This document shows, in pieces, positions 42,862 through 51,805 of a stretch of DNA of 64,000 bases. Numbering within the stretch: position 1 is the first letter of the stretch; each line of letters starts with the position of its first letter. The notes beneath the pieces were generated by a model that ran no database searches, was not told the DNA's origin, and saw nothing but the letters and a program-made list of their open reading frames with translations. The translations under genes and the position numbers were made by a program. Origin of the DNA: an uncultured Prevotellaceae bacterium (GTDB lineage Bacteria; Bacteroidota; Bacteroidia; Bacteroidales; Bacteroidaceae); contig CAMJKP010000005.1 of NCBI GenBank assembly GCA_946406435.1, positions 25,813-89,812 on the forward strand, read 5' to 3'.

Positions 42862-43986
42862 ATGTATAAAACAAAAGGTCTTCCAAATACACGTATTGAG
42901 ATTGCGGATGCTCTGCGTGGCATAGCCGTGATGGGAATCATCATCTTTCATTGTCTTGAGAACTTCAATATCTTTCTCGATGATAAGTCTATGGCTTTGC
43001 CAACGGATGCTACTGTCTTTTCTGTATGCGAGATATTGCTTTCAAGTAAGATGTATGGCATATTCGCTATGCTCTTTGGCGTGAGCTTCTTTATAATGCG
43101 AGATAATCAGGAACAGAAGGGTAGGGACTTCTCTCTGCGCTTTGCGTGGCGAATGATACTGCTGTTTATCATCGGACTCATCAATATCTTTTTCTACAAT
43201 GGTGATATCCTTACCTCATACGCATCAATAGGTCTGCTGATGATTCCTGCCGGCTATCTGTCAACACGATGGCTGTGGGCTATCACCATATTCCTTCTTG
43301 CACAGCCTGTTGAGATATACTGTCTTGTTTCTGGATGGAAGTTTCCTGAGGATGACCTTTGGGCTGAATGTGCAAAAATCACAGAAGCAAACATTAACGG
43401 CTCGTTCTGGGAGTCAGGATTAACGAACGTACGTATAGCTTATGTGGCGAATTTGGCTTGGGCGTTGTGGGCAGGCCGTCTGACACAGACACTTGCATTC
43501 TTCTACCTCGGAATACTCATAGGTCGTCATCGTCTGTTCTATAACGAGGGCAATAACCTTCGTATCTGGTTCTGGATACTGATTATTAGTTTCCCGCTAT
43601 GCCTTATTGGTTCATACGTGGATTTTGGTAGGTACAGTATATGGACCAATCCAATCACTAATTTGATGATACTATTCTCAGAGGTGTCTGCTATAGTGCT
43701 TCTGTGGTATCGTTGGAAGCCTTTCTGCAAGATTCTGAGTAATGTATGCTTCTTCGGTAGGATGAGTCTGTCAAACTATCTCATGCAATCCGTGTTTGGT
43801 TCAATCCTGTTCTATGGCTGGGGCTTCAAACTATGCGATGACCTCGGTGCTACGTGGTCGCTCTTAGTCGGATTAGTCATGATTACCATTCAGATTATCA
43901 TCTTGAAACAATGGGATAAGAACCATCAGCGTGGTCCTATGGAGACTCTTTGGAGAAAGGCGACGTGGATAGCTGCCCCTAAATGA
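42862..43986 (+). CDS. DUF418 multi-pass membrane protein
   Basis: 374 residues with about 9-10 membrane helices. N-terminal motif RIEIADALRGIAVMGIIIFH (D-x-x-R-G-x-A-x-x-G-I) and the C-terminal signature RGPMETLWR define the DUF418 group, related to integral-membrane acyltransferases (acyltransferase-3 / HGSNAT-like). It probably transfers an acyl group across or at the inner membrane, but no substrate is established. The next gene starts 9 bp later, so the two are an operon. Confidence 0.85.
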   Translation: MYKTKGLPNTRIEIADALRGIAVMGIIIFHCLENFNIFLDDKSMALPTDATVFSVCEILLSSKMYGIFAMLFGVSFFIMRDNQEQKGRDFSLRFAWRMILLFIIGLINIFFYNGDILTSYASIGLLMIPAGYLSTRWLWAITIFLLAQPVEIYCLVSGWKFPEDDLWAECAKITEANINGSFWESGLTNVRIAYVANLAWALWAGRLTQTLAFFYLGILIGRHRLFYNEGNNLRIWFWILIISFPLCLIGSYVDFGRYSIWTNPITNLMILFSEVSAIVLLWYRWKPFCKILSNVCFFGRMSLSNYLMQSVFGSILFYGWGFKLCDDLGATWSLLVGLVMITIQIIILKQWDKNHQRGPMETLWRKATWIAAPK

Positions 43987-43995
43987 TTTTATGTT

Positions 43996-45405
43996 ATGAA
44001 ACAAATTGTAACTTGTTTGCTGTCAGCAATGTTGTGCATATCTGTTAATGCTTCTGATAAAGGCGTAATTCAGCCTCTGAAACCTCGCCTTGTGGTAATG
44101 ACGGATATCGGAGACTGTGATGTTGAGCCTGACGATATGGAGTCTGCAATCCGACTTATGGCGTATGCTGATATGTTCGAGATAGAGGCGATAATGACGA
44201 CCGTGGGATGGAACTGTGATCCTTATCCTGAGGAGTGGGCGCAATATCTTGACAAGGTTGTGGAGGCTTACGGCAAGGATGTGCATAAGCTGATGCTACG
44301 TTCAAAGCAGAAGGATTTCCTTTCTCTTGACAAGGAGAATGGCAAGCAGACTATTGGCTATTGGCCAAGTATGGAGTATATCAAGTCACGCTGTATGGCT
44401 GGCAGTCATAAGGCTGGTATAGGAGTTATTGGCAAGGATAATGATACAGAGGGTAGTGAGTTCCTTATAAAGCTTGCTGATGAGGAAGACGAGCGTCCGA
44501 TATGGGTGGCAACCTGGGGAAGTGGCAATACACTTGCTCAAGCTATCTGGAAAGTTAAGCAAACACGAACTCCAGAACAGTTGAAGGCATTTCTTCATAA
44601 GTTCCGTGTCTATACCATTACTGATCAGGATATGGTTTATGCCATGCGTATGAATCGGGCGTATAGCTCGCATATGTGGATGCGTAGGGAGTTTAAGGAT
44701 GATTTGAAGTTCATATGGGATGAAGGTACATGGCAACTGCAATGTGAGCTTGGTAAGCAGGAATGGAAGAAACATCAGGAGATGATTCAAGGGCATGGAG
44801 AGCTGGGCAAGATATATCCCAATTATAAATGGGGTGTGGAGGGCGATACTCCTTCATTCCTATATATAATGCCTAACGGGCTTAATGATCCGGAAGACCC
44901 GACACAGGCAGGTTGGGCAGGATGTCATAAGTTCGGTATATGCGCTGATTCACTCACATACGCCTGGACTTCATGGCAAGAGCCACAGAGAGGCATTACG
45001 GAAGGCTATAAGCGCCGTTTCTATCCTGCAGAACTGAATGACTTCTGTGCTCGTATGCAATGGGCTAAGGAGGGTAAGGGAAATACTAATCCAATCGTGA
45101 TTGTAAATGGAAAAAAATCACTTTCTCCTATTCATATCAAGGCAAAGGCAGGTGAAGTAGTAACTTTTGATGCTTCTGAATCTATGGATGCTGAAGGCGA
45201 TAAGTTGTCTTTCATTTGGTGGGTACAGCCAGAGTCATCGGGATATGAAGGGAATGTTGATATTAATGGTGGCAATGGTTCTAAGGCAACTATCAATATT
45301 CCAGAGAAAGCGAAGGGCAAGACAATACACATCATTTGCGAGGTGACTGATAACGGAATGATTCCATTGACCTCGTATGCGAGGGTGATTCTTGAGGTGG
45401 AGTAA
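43996..45405 (+). CDS. DUF1593 / Sde182-like nucleoside-hydrolase-fold protein
   Basis: Secreted, 469 residues, signal peptide ending SVNAS. Residues about 28-330 match the DUF1593 domain, which has a nucleoside-hydrolase-like fold: PRLVVMTDIGDCDVEPDDM (Asp cluster like the Ca-binding DxDxxxDD of nucleoside hydrolases), IWVATWGSGNTLAQAIW, and DEGTWQLQCELGK. The last 110 residues form an Ig-like/PKD-type sandwich (VVTFDASESMDAEGDKLSFIWWVQPESSG). A family member (Sde182) binds cellulose; here binding or hydrolysis of a plant glycan is inferred. Co-transcribed with the DUF418 gene. Confidence 0.85.
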   Translation: MKQIVTCLLSAMLCISVNASDKGVIQPLKPRLVVMTDIGDCDVEPDDMESAIRLMAYADMFEIEAIMTTVGWNCDPYPEEWAQYLDKVVEAYGKDVHKLMLRSKQKDFLSLDKENGKQTIGYWPSMEYIKSRCMAGSHKAGIGVIGKDNDTEGSEFLIKLADEEDERPIWVATWGSGNTLAQAIWKVKQTRTPEQLKAFLHKFRVYTITDQDMVYAMRMNRAYSSHMWMRREFKDDLKFIWDEGTWQLQCELGKQEWKKHQEMIQGHGELGKIYPNYKWGVEGDTPSFLYIMPNGLNDPEDPTQAGWAGCHKFGICADSLTYAWTSWQEPQRGITEGYKRRFYPAELNDFCARMQWAKEGKGNTNPIVIVNGKKSLSPIHIKAKAGEVVTFDASESMDAEGDKLSFIWWVQPESSGYEGNVDINGGNGSKATINIPEKAKGKTIHIICEVTDNGMIPLTSYARVILEVE

Positions 45406-45599
45406 AGAAAAGTGTAAAGTATATAGTGTAAAGAGTAAAGAGAGAAAAGTGGAAAGTTGAAGGCAAGAATGCGCTTAATTGTTTGAAATACACTTAAATA
45501 GGTGACTTTTGAGAAAAGTGTTTGAAATACAGAGAATTTTGTGTTTTCGCTAAAATAAAACTATGCTGAAAACGTAGAAAATACACTAATTTAATTTGT
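45406..45599. other. Spacer with degenerate AAAGTGTAAAG repeats
   Basis: AGTGTAAAGTATATAGTGTAAAG and AGAGTAAAGAG units follow the stop codon (45410-45465), related to the GTGAAGAG family; remaining sequence is AT-rich. The whole gap 45406-45806 has no gene other than the leader of the next one. Confidence 0.5.
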
Positions 45600-45650
45600 G
45601 AAAAAGCTTGATTTTTCCTTGAAAAAATTTGGAGAAATCAAGCTTTTTTT
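45599..45650. promoter_or_regulatory. Hairpin overlapping the NT5C promoter
   Basis: AAAAAGCTTGATTT (45600-45614) pairs with AAATCAAGCTTTTT (45635-45649). The right arm lies exactly in the spacer between the -33 and -7 boxes of the downstream promoter. It may be the terminator of the DUF1593 transcript, an operator, or both. Confidence 0.6.
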
Positions 45651-45659
45651 GTATCTTTG
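45628..45659 (+). promoter_or_regulatory. Promoter for NT5C-type nucleotidase
   Basis: TTTG (45628-45631), 20 bp, TATCTTTG (45652-45659); leader about 140 nt. Confidence 0.65.
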
Positions 45660-45806
45660 CAACATGAGAAATGAATAATTCCTCTTTGGAACGAAGACCT
45701 CTGTCTCTTTCATAAAAATTGCATTTATTTCCTTTTATATCTAAAATATCTGTCTGGCTTAATGAAGCCTTTATTCACTAATTTAAACAATCTAACCGCT
45801 AATAGT

Positions 45807-46319
45807 ATGAAAAAGAAAATATTATTCTTCGACATGGACAATGTCCTTGTTGATTATGAGTCTGCATTGAATGCAGAGAAAATAAAGGAACAGGCACCCA
45901 AGTATGAGAGTGTCGTGAATGGCGTGAAAAAAACGAATTACGATGACATTCCGGATATCTTCAGTTATTCCAAACCCGTAAAGGGAGCAGTAGAGGCTCT
46001 GAAGACGTTATCCCAGAAATTTGAGGTGTTTATAGTTTCACATGCTTCATGGGCAAATCCTTTGTCATGGAGTAATAAGTTGGAGTGGGTAAAGAAATAC
46101 TTTGATTCCGACAATGTGAACGGGACATTCTACAAACGCCTTATTCTGGCACAGGACAGGGATGTGACTGCTATGACCGACTCTTATCTTGTAGAGGGCG
46201 AGCCATATCCTAAAGATTCACACAAGACAGATGGTAAAGTAATCTATCTTAATAAGAAAAATGGTGATTTCCGTGATTGGTCATCGGTAGTCAATCACCT
46301 TATGCAGCTGGCAGTATAA
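45807..46319 (+). CDS. 5' nucleotidase, NT5C type (HAD superfamily)
   Basis: 170 residues. HAD motif I is FFDMDNVLVDYE (nucleophile Asp and acid Asp), motif II VSHASW (Ser/Thr position), motif III Lys in KRLILAQDR, and motif IV region TDSYLVEGEP in place of the usual DD pair. The family removes 5' phosphates from deoxyribonucleotides in the cytoplasm. The frame is open to ATG 45762, but the MKKKILFFDMD start at 45807 places motif I as usual. Monocistronic, with strong promoter and terminator. Confidence 0.85.
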   Translation: MKKKILFFDMDNVLVDYESALNAEKIKEQAPKYESVVNGVKKTNYDDIPDIFSYSKPVKGAVEALKTLSQKFEVFIVSHASWANPLSWSNKLEWVKKYFDSDNVNGTFYKRLILAQDRDVTAMTDSYLVEGEPYPKDSHKTDGKVIYLNKKNGDFRDWSSVVNHLMQLAV

Positions 46320-46327
46320 AAAAAGGG

Positions 46328-46357
46328 AAGAGCGGATAGAAATATCCGCTCTTTTTA
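46328..46357 (+). terminator. Terminator after nucleotidase
   Basis: Perfect 11 bp stem AAGAGCGGATA / TATCCGCTCTT with a GAAA tetraloop (46339-46342) and a T-tract. Confidence 0.95.
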
Positions 46358-46378
46358 TATATGGAATTAAGGTTAATG

Positions 46379-47086
46379 TTACTCTAATGAATATTCTACT
46401 GTGTTTACAACTCTGACTTTCTTTATATATGGAGTATTGGCATCGCGGTCGTCGATGGAGAACTGTCCTTGCTGTGCATTACGTATGCCACCAAGCTTGC
46501 TGTCAGAGTCTTCTGCAAATTTCTGTGCGGTTGTACGTGCATTCTTGGTTGCCTCTTCCACCATCTCTGGCTTAATCTTGTTAAGGCCTGTGAACTCATA
46601 GGTAATAGAGTTGTTGCCGTATTCCTCGCTTACTATGGCAATACCCTGTTTCATGAGTTCTGACTGTCGGCGCATAAGCTGTCGAACCTTGTCAACTTCA
46701 GAAGAGGTGACGGTGATGACGCTTGTCGCCTTGTAACGATAGTTCATAATCTCATTGCCGTAGTTGTCTGCCTGTCGGTCGGAGATAACAGGGGGATTGA
46801 CGCTTATGTCGGAATCCTTGATACCGGCAGACTTTAGGAATGCGATGACGCGCTTGTTCTTTGAACTCAGACGGTCGTACATCTCTGACGGGTCGTTGCC
46901 TATCTCTTTATAAACGAGCGGCCATGTAACCTTGTCGGCTTTGACCTCGCGCTCGGCAAGTCCCTTGACTGACACCTTCCTGTCCATCTCCTTGAAGGTG
47001 ACGATACCACTACGGAGTGAGAGTCCTGCTATTACTACACCAATGGCAATGATTGCAGCAGGGACAATCTTTTCACTTGTATTCAT
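46379..47086 (-). CDS. SIMPL domain (DUF541) protein
   Basis: 235 residues: short cytoplasmic start, one N-terminal membrane anchor or signal (IVPAAIIAIGVVIAGLSL), then a periplasmic SIMPL domain with VSVKGLAEREVKADKVTWPL near its start and YGNNSITYEFTGLNKIKPEMVEEATKNAR at the end. The family is widespread and loosely linked to oxidative stress and, in eukaryotes, to signalling; no clear function. 51 bp downstream of the His/Cys-rich protein on the same strand, so probably an operon of two exported proteins. Confidence 0.88.
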   Translation of the reverse strand: MNTSEKIVPAAIIAIGVVIAGLSLRSGIVTFKEMDRKVSVKGLAEREVKADKVTWPLVYKEIGNDPSEMYDRLSSKNKRVIAFLKSAGIKDSDISVNPPVISDRQADNYGNEIMNYRYKATSVITVTSSEVDKVRQLMRRQSELMKQGIAIVSEEYGNNSITYEFTGLNKIKPEMVEEATKNARTTAQKFAEDSDSKLGGIRNAQQGQFSIDDRDANTPYIKKVRVVNTVEYSLE

Positions 47087-47137
47087 GATCTTGTAATAAT
47101 TTGTTGTTAAATTCCAATAGAACAGAAATATTTGTAA

Positions 47138-47509
47138 TTATCGATAAGGGTGATGTGGACGATTTGCTGGAGGTGGAGGAGGGGTAGGGCGACTGTTGTT
47201 CATCTCGCGCTCAACAGAACGAATCTCGTATATTGTGAGACTGCATTTCTTGCACACTCCATGCTTGTCGAACTTATGTTTACGGTCGATGAAGTGTTTC
47301 TCCATCTTCTTGTCCATCCTTACGGTGAATGAATTACCGCAATACTTGTCATGCTTGTGACGGATCTTGCAGTCTTTATGAACAGTCATCGTGTAAGGAG
47401 CTTTGGTTGCATTATACTTGTCAACATTAAAGTTTGACTTTCCGAATGCTGTTGCTGTGCCGAGGATCATCATTCCGATTACCATCATGCTTTTGAATGT
47501 TGCCTTCAT
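47138..47509 (-). CDS. Small secreted His/Cys-rich protein
   Basis: 123 residues, unrecognised. Signal peptide (cleavage after TATAFG, about residue 23). The mature part is strongly basic with Cys pairs and His-rich motifs: HKDCKIRHKHDKYCG, then RKHKFDKHGVCKKCSLTIYEI with a CxxC. The C-terminal 20 residues are proline-rich (PTPPPPPANRPHHPYR). The pattern suggests metal binding or disulfides in the periplasm. It leads a likely operon with the SIMPL gene. Confidence 0.7.
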   Translation of the reverse strand: MKATFKSMMVIGMMILGTATAFGKSNFNVDKYNATKAPYTMTVHKDCKIRHKHDKYCGNSFTVRMDKKMEKHFIDRKHKFDKHGVCKKCSLTIYEIRSVEREMNNSRPTPPPPPANRPHHPYR

Positions 47510-47565
47510 ATTCTATTCTGTGTTAATGAGTCTTGCGACTCGTTAGACATTTATTATTTCGAAGG

Positions 47566-47596
47566 CAAAGGTACATGTTTTTTCTCATGAACCAAA
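47566..47596 (-). promoter_or_regulatory. Promoter for the 47138-47509 gene
   Basis: CAAAGGTA (47566-47573; TACCTTTG on the minus strand), 19 bp, CAAA (47593-47596; TTTG). Exact consensus. Confidence 0.75.
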
Positions 47597-47688
47597 GGGA
47601 AAAACTATAATCGGGCGTGGAGTTTTCCCTATTGTTATCGGGGAAAAATCCCTTAGCATTCATGAGAGTATCATTTGCAGTAAAAGCA

Positions 47689-47730
47689 TTGGTGCTGCCA
47701 CATATCCAAATAGAATAGTAGCAGCACCAA
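47689..47730 (-). terminator. Hairpin after the hybrid regulator
   Basis: TTGGTGCTGC (47689-47698) / GCAGCACCAA (47721-47730), perfect 10 bp stem, 22 nt loop, 24 bp beyond the stop codon on the minus strand. No strong U-tract. Confidence 0.55.
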
Positions 47731-47753
47731 CCATTTAATATCTGTTATCTTTT

Positions 47754-50700
47754 TTATTGCTCCTTTACGTATTCAGAAGGGGATACTCCGTACAACTCCT
47801 TGAATGCTGTAGAGAAATGGTTTGGTGTGCGATATCCTACGAGATATGCAACCTCAGAGATAGAGCATTTCTTCTGGCGCAGGAGTTCTGCCGCCTTTGT
47901 GAGTCTGATGTTACGGATATAGTTCGTAGCAGACTGATTTGTGAGCTCCTTGAGCTTTCTATAAAGGTGTACTCGGCTCAGTCCGACCTCAGATGCAAGA
48001 TATTCAGATGTGAGGTCTGGGTTGTCCAAATTATCGTTAATACACTTCACAAGACGTTCAAGCAGTTTCTCATCGGCAGACTGGATTTCTGGAGTTGTAA
48101 TCTGGTCTGTAGGAAGCTCATTGCCCTTGAATGTGTTACGCAGCTTTTCCTGACGCAACAGGAGGTTGCTTACGATTGTTTGGAGAAGGGCAAGGTTGAA
48201 TGGCTTTGTGATGTATGCATCAGCTGTGGCCTGAAGTCCCTCAATTCGGTCACGGTCAGTACCCTTTGCTGTAAGCAGAATGATAGGCAGGTGACTGATA
48301 CGAACATTCTGACGGATAAGTCGACACAGCTCAATACCGTCAATCTCAGGCATCATGATATCGCTGATAACGATATCAATTTGTTCCTTGTTAAGGGTCT
48401 GGTATGCGGTCTTTCCGTCTGCGCAGTCGATGACATTATATAGGGATGCCATTTCCTCGCATAGGAATGAACGTATCTCATCATCATCATCTACAACGAG
48501 GATTGTCTTACGAGACTTGAGCTTTGTGTGTCCACCGTTCGCATCTGGTGACACGATAACATCTTCCTGTACTTCCTGTACTGGTAATGCTTCGCCTTTA
48601 GTGATCTCTGAAGAACTTGTCTTGAGAGGCAATTCAACAGAGAAGCATGCGCCATGTCCTTCTGGGTTATCGCTTACTTCGATGCTTCCCTTATGGAGTT
48701 CAACGAGAGACTTTACAAGGTTAAGACCTATGCCTGTACCCTTGACGTATTGTCCGTTTGTGCGAACCTGATAGAAACGTGTGAAGATATTTCGTTTCTC
48801 ATCGTCAGGAATACCGATACCTGTATCAACAACCTTGAGAAGGAGAGTGACGTTGCTGTCTGCCTTGAGGTCAGTCTTGGGCTCAAGGTCAATGCTTACG
48901 GTTACACTACCGTTTTCTGGAGTATATTTTAAAGCATTGCTCAAAAGGTTGAGCAGAATCTTTTCAAAGCAGTCTGTATCTATCATAACGTTGACATGAC
49001 CATTGGTGTAGTCTTTCAACGTGAGTGTCTGGCGACGGCTTTGAGCTATATCCTCTGTATATGCAACCACACCCCTTACAAATGGACTTAGAGCGACATC
49101 AGTACAATGGAGCTCCATCTTGCCAAGGTCAATCTTACGGAGATCCATGATTTGATCTGTAAGGCGGAGCAGGCGGTCTGCATTACGGTTCATTGTGCTG
49201 TATAGACGCTGACGCTCAGGCTCATGGTCTGTTGATAGAAGTTTCTGCAACGGAGTAGAAATCAGAGTGATAGGAGTTCGCAGATCATGGACGATGTTCA
49301 TGAAGAACTGCAGTTTCTGTTCCTTTGCCTGCTCTTCACGACGATGCTCACGTATGCTACGATGCAGATTGCGACGGCGACGCACCTCTATAAGAGTCAT
49401 ATATACAACACAAGCAAATATTGCCAGCCAGATTAACAAAGCCCACCATCTGAGATACCAAGGGTATGCGATGTGAATGTATGTTTCTGTTACCTCAGAA
49501 TCACGACCGTCAATTATTGTTTTGGTGTATAGAACATGACTTCCGCTTGAAAGGCCATTGAATACAACACGATTCTGTGGTATAGGAAGTGTTTCCCAAT
49601 TCCCATCGTCAAGTTTATAGCTATAGGCAATACGATGAGTCATGTAAAGAGGTAATGCTGCGAATTCTGCAGTAAATGTATTGTCTTCAGACTCAAGTTC
49701 ATATTCCATAGACTGGTTAAGGCCGAGGAAACGTTCATTTGCGCGAATTGTAACTACGCGCGTAGTGCATTTCGTACTTCTTTCACCAATACGGTTAGGA
49801 TAAAAGTAGGTAATGCCGTTGATACCGCCGAACCAGAGACGTCCGTCATCAGAACGTAGGCATGCATTCTTATAGAACTCATTTCCCTGAAGGCCATCAC
49901 GTGAGGTAAAGGTTTCACTTGTGTTATCCTTCAGATTGAATCTGATGAGTCCCATGCTCGTGCTGAGCCACAGATGTCCATCATTTCCCATCTGTACGGC
50001 ATATATAAGACCATTTTCTTTTGTAATGCTTCGGAGCTTGTCGTTGCTGGTGTCAAGCAGCGTCACACCTTTTGAAGTGGCAAAGCCAAGAGTGTTGTTG
50101 TTAAGACGTGTTATACTATAGATAATCTCCGATTCACCCATACGATGCATGATTTTCTTTGGATCGTTTGGCTTGAACCATACTATACCATCGTATGTAC
50201 CAGTATATATTCTGTCGGTATTAGAATCGTAGAATATGGAGTTTGTCCATCGTGTACCATCGCTATACGTGTAGAACGTCATTATATTGCGTGAGGCATC
50301 ATAGCGGAATATGCCTTGTCCCATTGTGGCTACCCAGATGGTTCCGTGATTATCTTCTGCATATCCATATACGCTTGTCTTCCTGCCTGGCTGTCCTTCA
50401 ATAGGAACATACATCGCTTTTCCTGTTGTAGTGTTCACGATACCACAACCTCTATTATATGATCCAAACCAGAGTCTGCCTTGTGAATCACAGAAGAGTC
50501 CCTGAATCGTTGGTGGCAGATCATTGGCGCCTGTTCCTACACGGAATTTTGCAAAAGTCTGGAAATCAGGTGTGAGGCCATACAGACCGCCATTATCTGT
50601 ACTGATCCATATTTTTTTATCCTTTGTCTCTATTATTGAGGTTACACAACGGTCGCCTATTAGGTCAAATTTCTGTGAGCGACGGCCAATGTATCCGAAG

Positions 50701-51695
50701 GGAGCAGAGCTGTGTGATGCCATGAACACGCCTTTCTGATATAATGCCATCCAAATATCTCCATGATTGTTGATATAGAGAGAATGTGCCTTCTGTGAAG
50801 ATATGTCAACAAATGGATCGTCAAACTGATGGGAAGGAACAAACTGGTGGGTACGCATGTTGAAGAACATCACACCGTTACCGTCTGTTGCAATACAGAC
50901 ATTGTCGGAATTAGGCATCGTCTTTATATCGCGCACCTTCATGATGCCCTCTGTACCTTTCACAATGTCAAAATGTCGGGTGTTGACATTATAGTAGTAT
51001 AGTCCGGATTCAACATCTCCGGCATATAGGATACCGTCACGGCCTACACATAGACTTGAGAAATTATACTCGCTGCCATCGTAGTTCCTCACATGGTGAA
51101 GTTTTCCGTTCTTGTCGGCGTACATTACGCCATCAGACTGTCTTGATACCCATATAAAGCCGTCATTGGTACGGGCTACGCGATGTATTTCGTGAGTCTT
51201 GCCTGTGAATGCGTTCTTTTTTGTTTTTATTTCACCATTCTTGTCAATCTGAAGTGTGAAAGCATCAGTACCACCGATGAAGAACTCACCGTCTGCAAGT
51301 CGTAGGATAGAGTTCACATTACCCATTTTTGCACCTATTTCCTTAGCGGAAATGCGTGGTGTGAAGTCATCCGTCTGGATGTTATATACCTGTACACCAT
51401 TGATAGTTCCAACGATGACATTTCCTATGGAGTCGGCACATACTGTACGTATGAAATTATGACTGAGAGAATGTGGATTAGTGGGATTGTGACGGTAGGT
51501 GATAAATCTTGAGCCGTTGTATTTGCACAGACCATCTTCCGTAGCAACCCATATCATGCCATTCTTGTCTTCTTCAACCTTATTCACCAAACTGTTTGGC
51601 AAATCGGAATCGGAAGTGAATAGCATATTAAACTGTGCATTGGCACAAAGCGACAATGCAAGGAATGACGTAGTTAGGATAGTTTGCTTTAACAT
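47754..51695 (-). CDS. Hybrid two-component system (HTCS) regulator
   Basis: 1313-residue membrane sensor and DNA-binding regulator in one chain. Signal peptide ending LCANAQ; about 14 Reg_prop (two-component propeller) repeats forming two seven-bladed propellers (about 25-640, phrases such as EDKNGMIWVATEDGLCKYNG); Y_Y_Y domain (about 650-725); membrane helix WWALLIWLAIFACVVYM; HisKA with His803 (IVHDLRTPITL); HATPase (LLSNALKYTPENGSV, DTGIGIPDDE, GTGIGLNLV); receiver domain with phospho-acceptor Asp1112 (VISDIMMPEIDG); AraC DNA-binding domain at the C-terminus (TSEYLASEVGLSRVHLYRKL). This class senses oligosaccharides in the periplasm and switches on polysaccharide-use genes. No SusC/D locus adjoins; xylan or pectin blocks here are possible targets. 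Confidence 0.95.
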   Translation of the reverse strand: MLKQTILTTSFLALSLCANAQFNMLFTSDSDLPNSLVNKVEEDKNGMIWVATEDGLCKYNGSRFITYRHNPTNPHSLSHNFIRTVCADSIGNVIVGTINGVQVYNIQTDDFTPRISAKEIGAKMGNVNSILRLADGEFFIGGTDAFTLQIDKNGEIKTKKNAFTGKTHEIHRVARTNDGFIWVSRQSDGVMYADKNGKLHHVRNYDGSEYNFSSLCVGRDGILYAGDVESGLYYYNVNTRHFDIVKGTEGIMKVRDIKTMPNSDNVCIATDGNGVMFFNMRTHQFVPSHQFDDPFVDISSQKAHSLYINNHGDIWMALYQKGVFMASHSSAPFGYIGRRSQKFDLIGDRCVTSIIETKDKKIWISTDNGGLYGLTPDFQTFAKFRVGTGANDLPPTIQGLFCDSQGRLWFGSYNRGCGIVNTTTGKAMYVPIEGQPGRKTSVYGYAEDNHGTIWVATMGQGIFRYDASRNIMTFYTYSDGTRWTNSIFYDSNTDRIYTGTYDGIVWFKPNDPKKIMHRMGESEIIYSITRLNNNTLGFATSKGVTLLDTSNDKLRSITKENGLIYAVQMGNDGHLWLSTSMGLIRFNLKDNTSETFTSRDGLQGNEFYKNACLRSDDGRLWFGGINGITYFYPNRIGERSTKCTTRVVTIRANERFLGLNQSMEYELESEDNTFTAEFAALPLYMTHRIAYSYKLDDGNWETLPIPQNRVVFNGLSSGSHVLYTKTIIDGRDSEVTETYIHIAYPWYLRWWALLIWLAIFACVVYMTLIEVRRRRNLHRSIREHRREEQAKEQKLQFFMNIVHDLRTPITLISTPLQKLLSTDHEPERQRLYSTMNRNADRLLRLTDQIMDLRKIDLGKMELHCTDVALSPFVRGVVAYTEDIAQSRRQTLTLKDYTNGHVNVMIDTDCFEKILLNLLSNALKYTPENGSVTVSIDLEPKTDLKADSNVTLLLKVVDTGIGIPDDEKRNIFTRFYQVRTNGQYVKGTGIGLNLVKSLVELHKGSIEVSDNPEGHGACFSVELPLKTSSSEITKGEALPVQEVQEDVIVSPDANGGHTKLKSRKTILVVDDDDEIRSFLCEEMASLYNVIDCADGKTAYQTLNKEQIDIVISDIMMPEIDGIELCRLIRQNVRISHLPIILLTAKGTDRDRIEGLQATADAYITKPFNLALLQTIVSNLLLRQEKLRNTFKGNELPTDQITTPEIQSADEKLLERLVKCINDNLDNPDLTSEYLASEVGLSRVHLYRKLKELTNQSATNYIRNIRLTKAAELLRQKKCSISEVAYLVGYRTPNHFSTAFKELYGVSPSEYVKEQ

Positions 51696-51754
51696 CTACT
51701 TAAGTGTGTTTAGGGTTAGTTATTTTCATTTTTATCATCTTCATCTATTATTTG

Positions 51755-51800
51755 GAGGCTTTCCAATTCCCTCCATGTAAGAGGGCGGGGGAGAAGCCTG
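51755..51800. repeat. GC-rich palindromic repeat, degenerate copy
   Basis: GGAGGCTTTCCAATTCCCTCC then ATGTAAGAGGGCGGGGGAG and AAGCCT; same family as copies 1-5, in the spacer between the propeller-Sel1 gene and the HTCS gene. Confidence 0.55.
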
Positions 51801-51805
51801 TCGGT

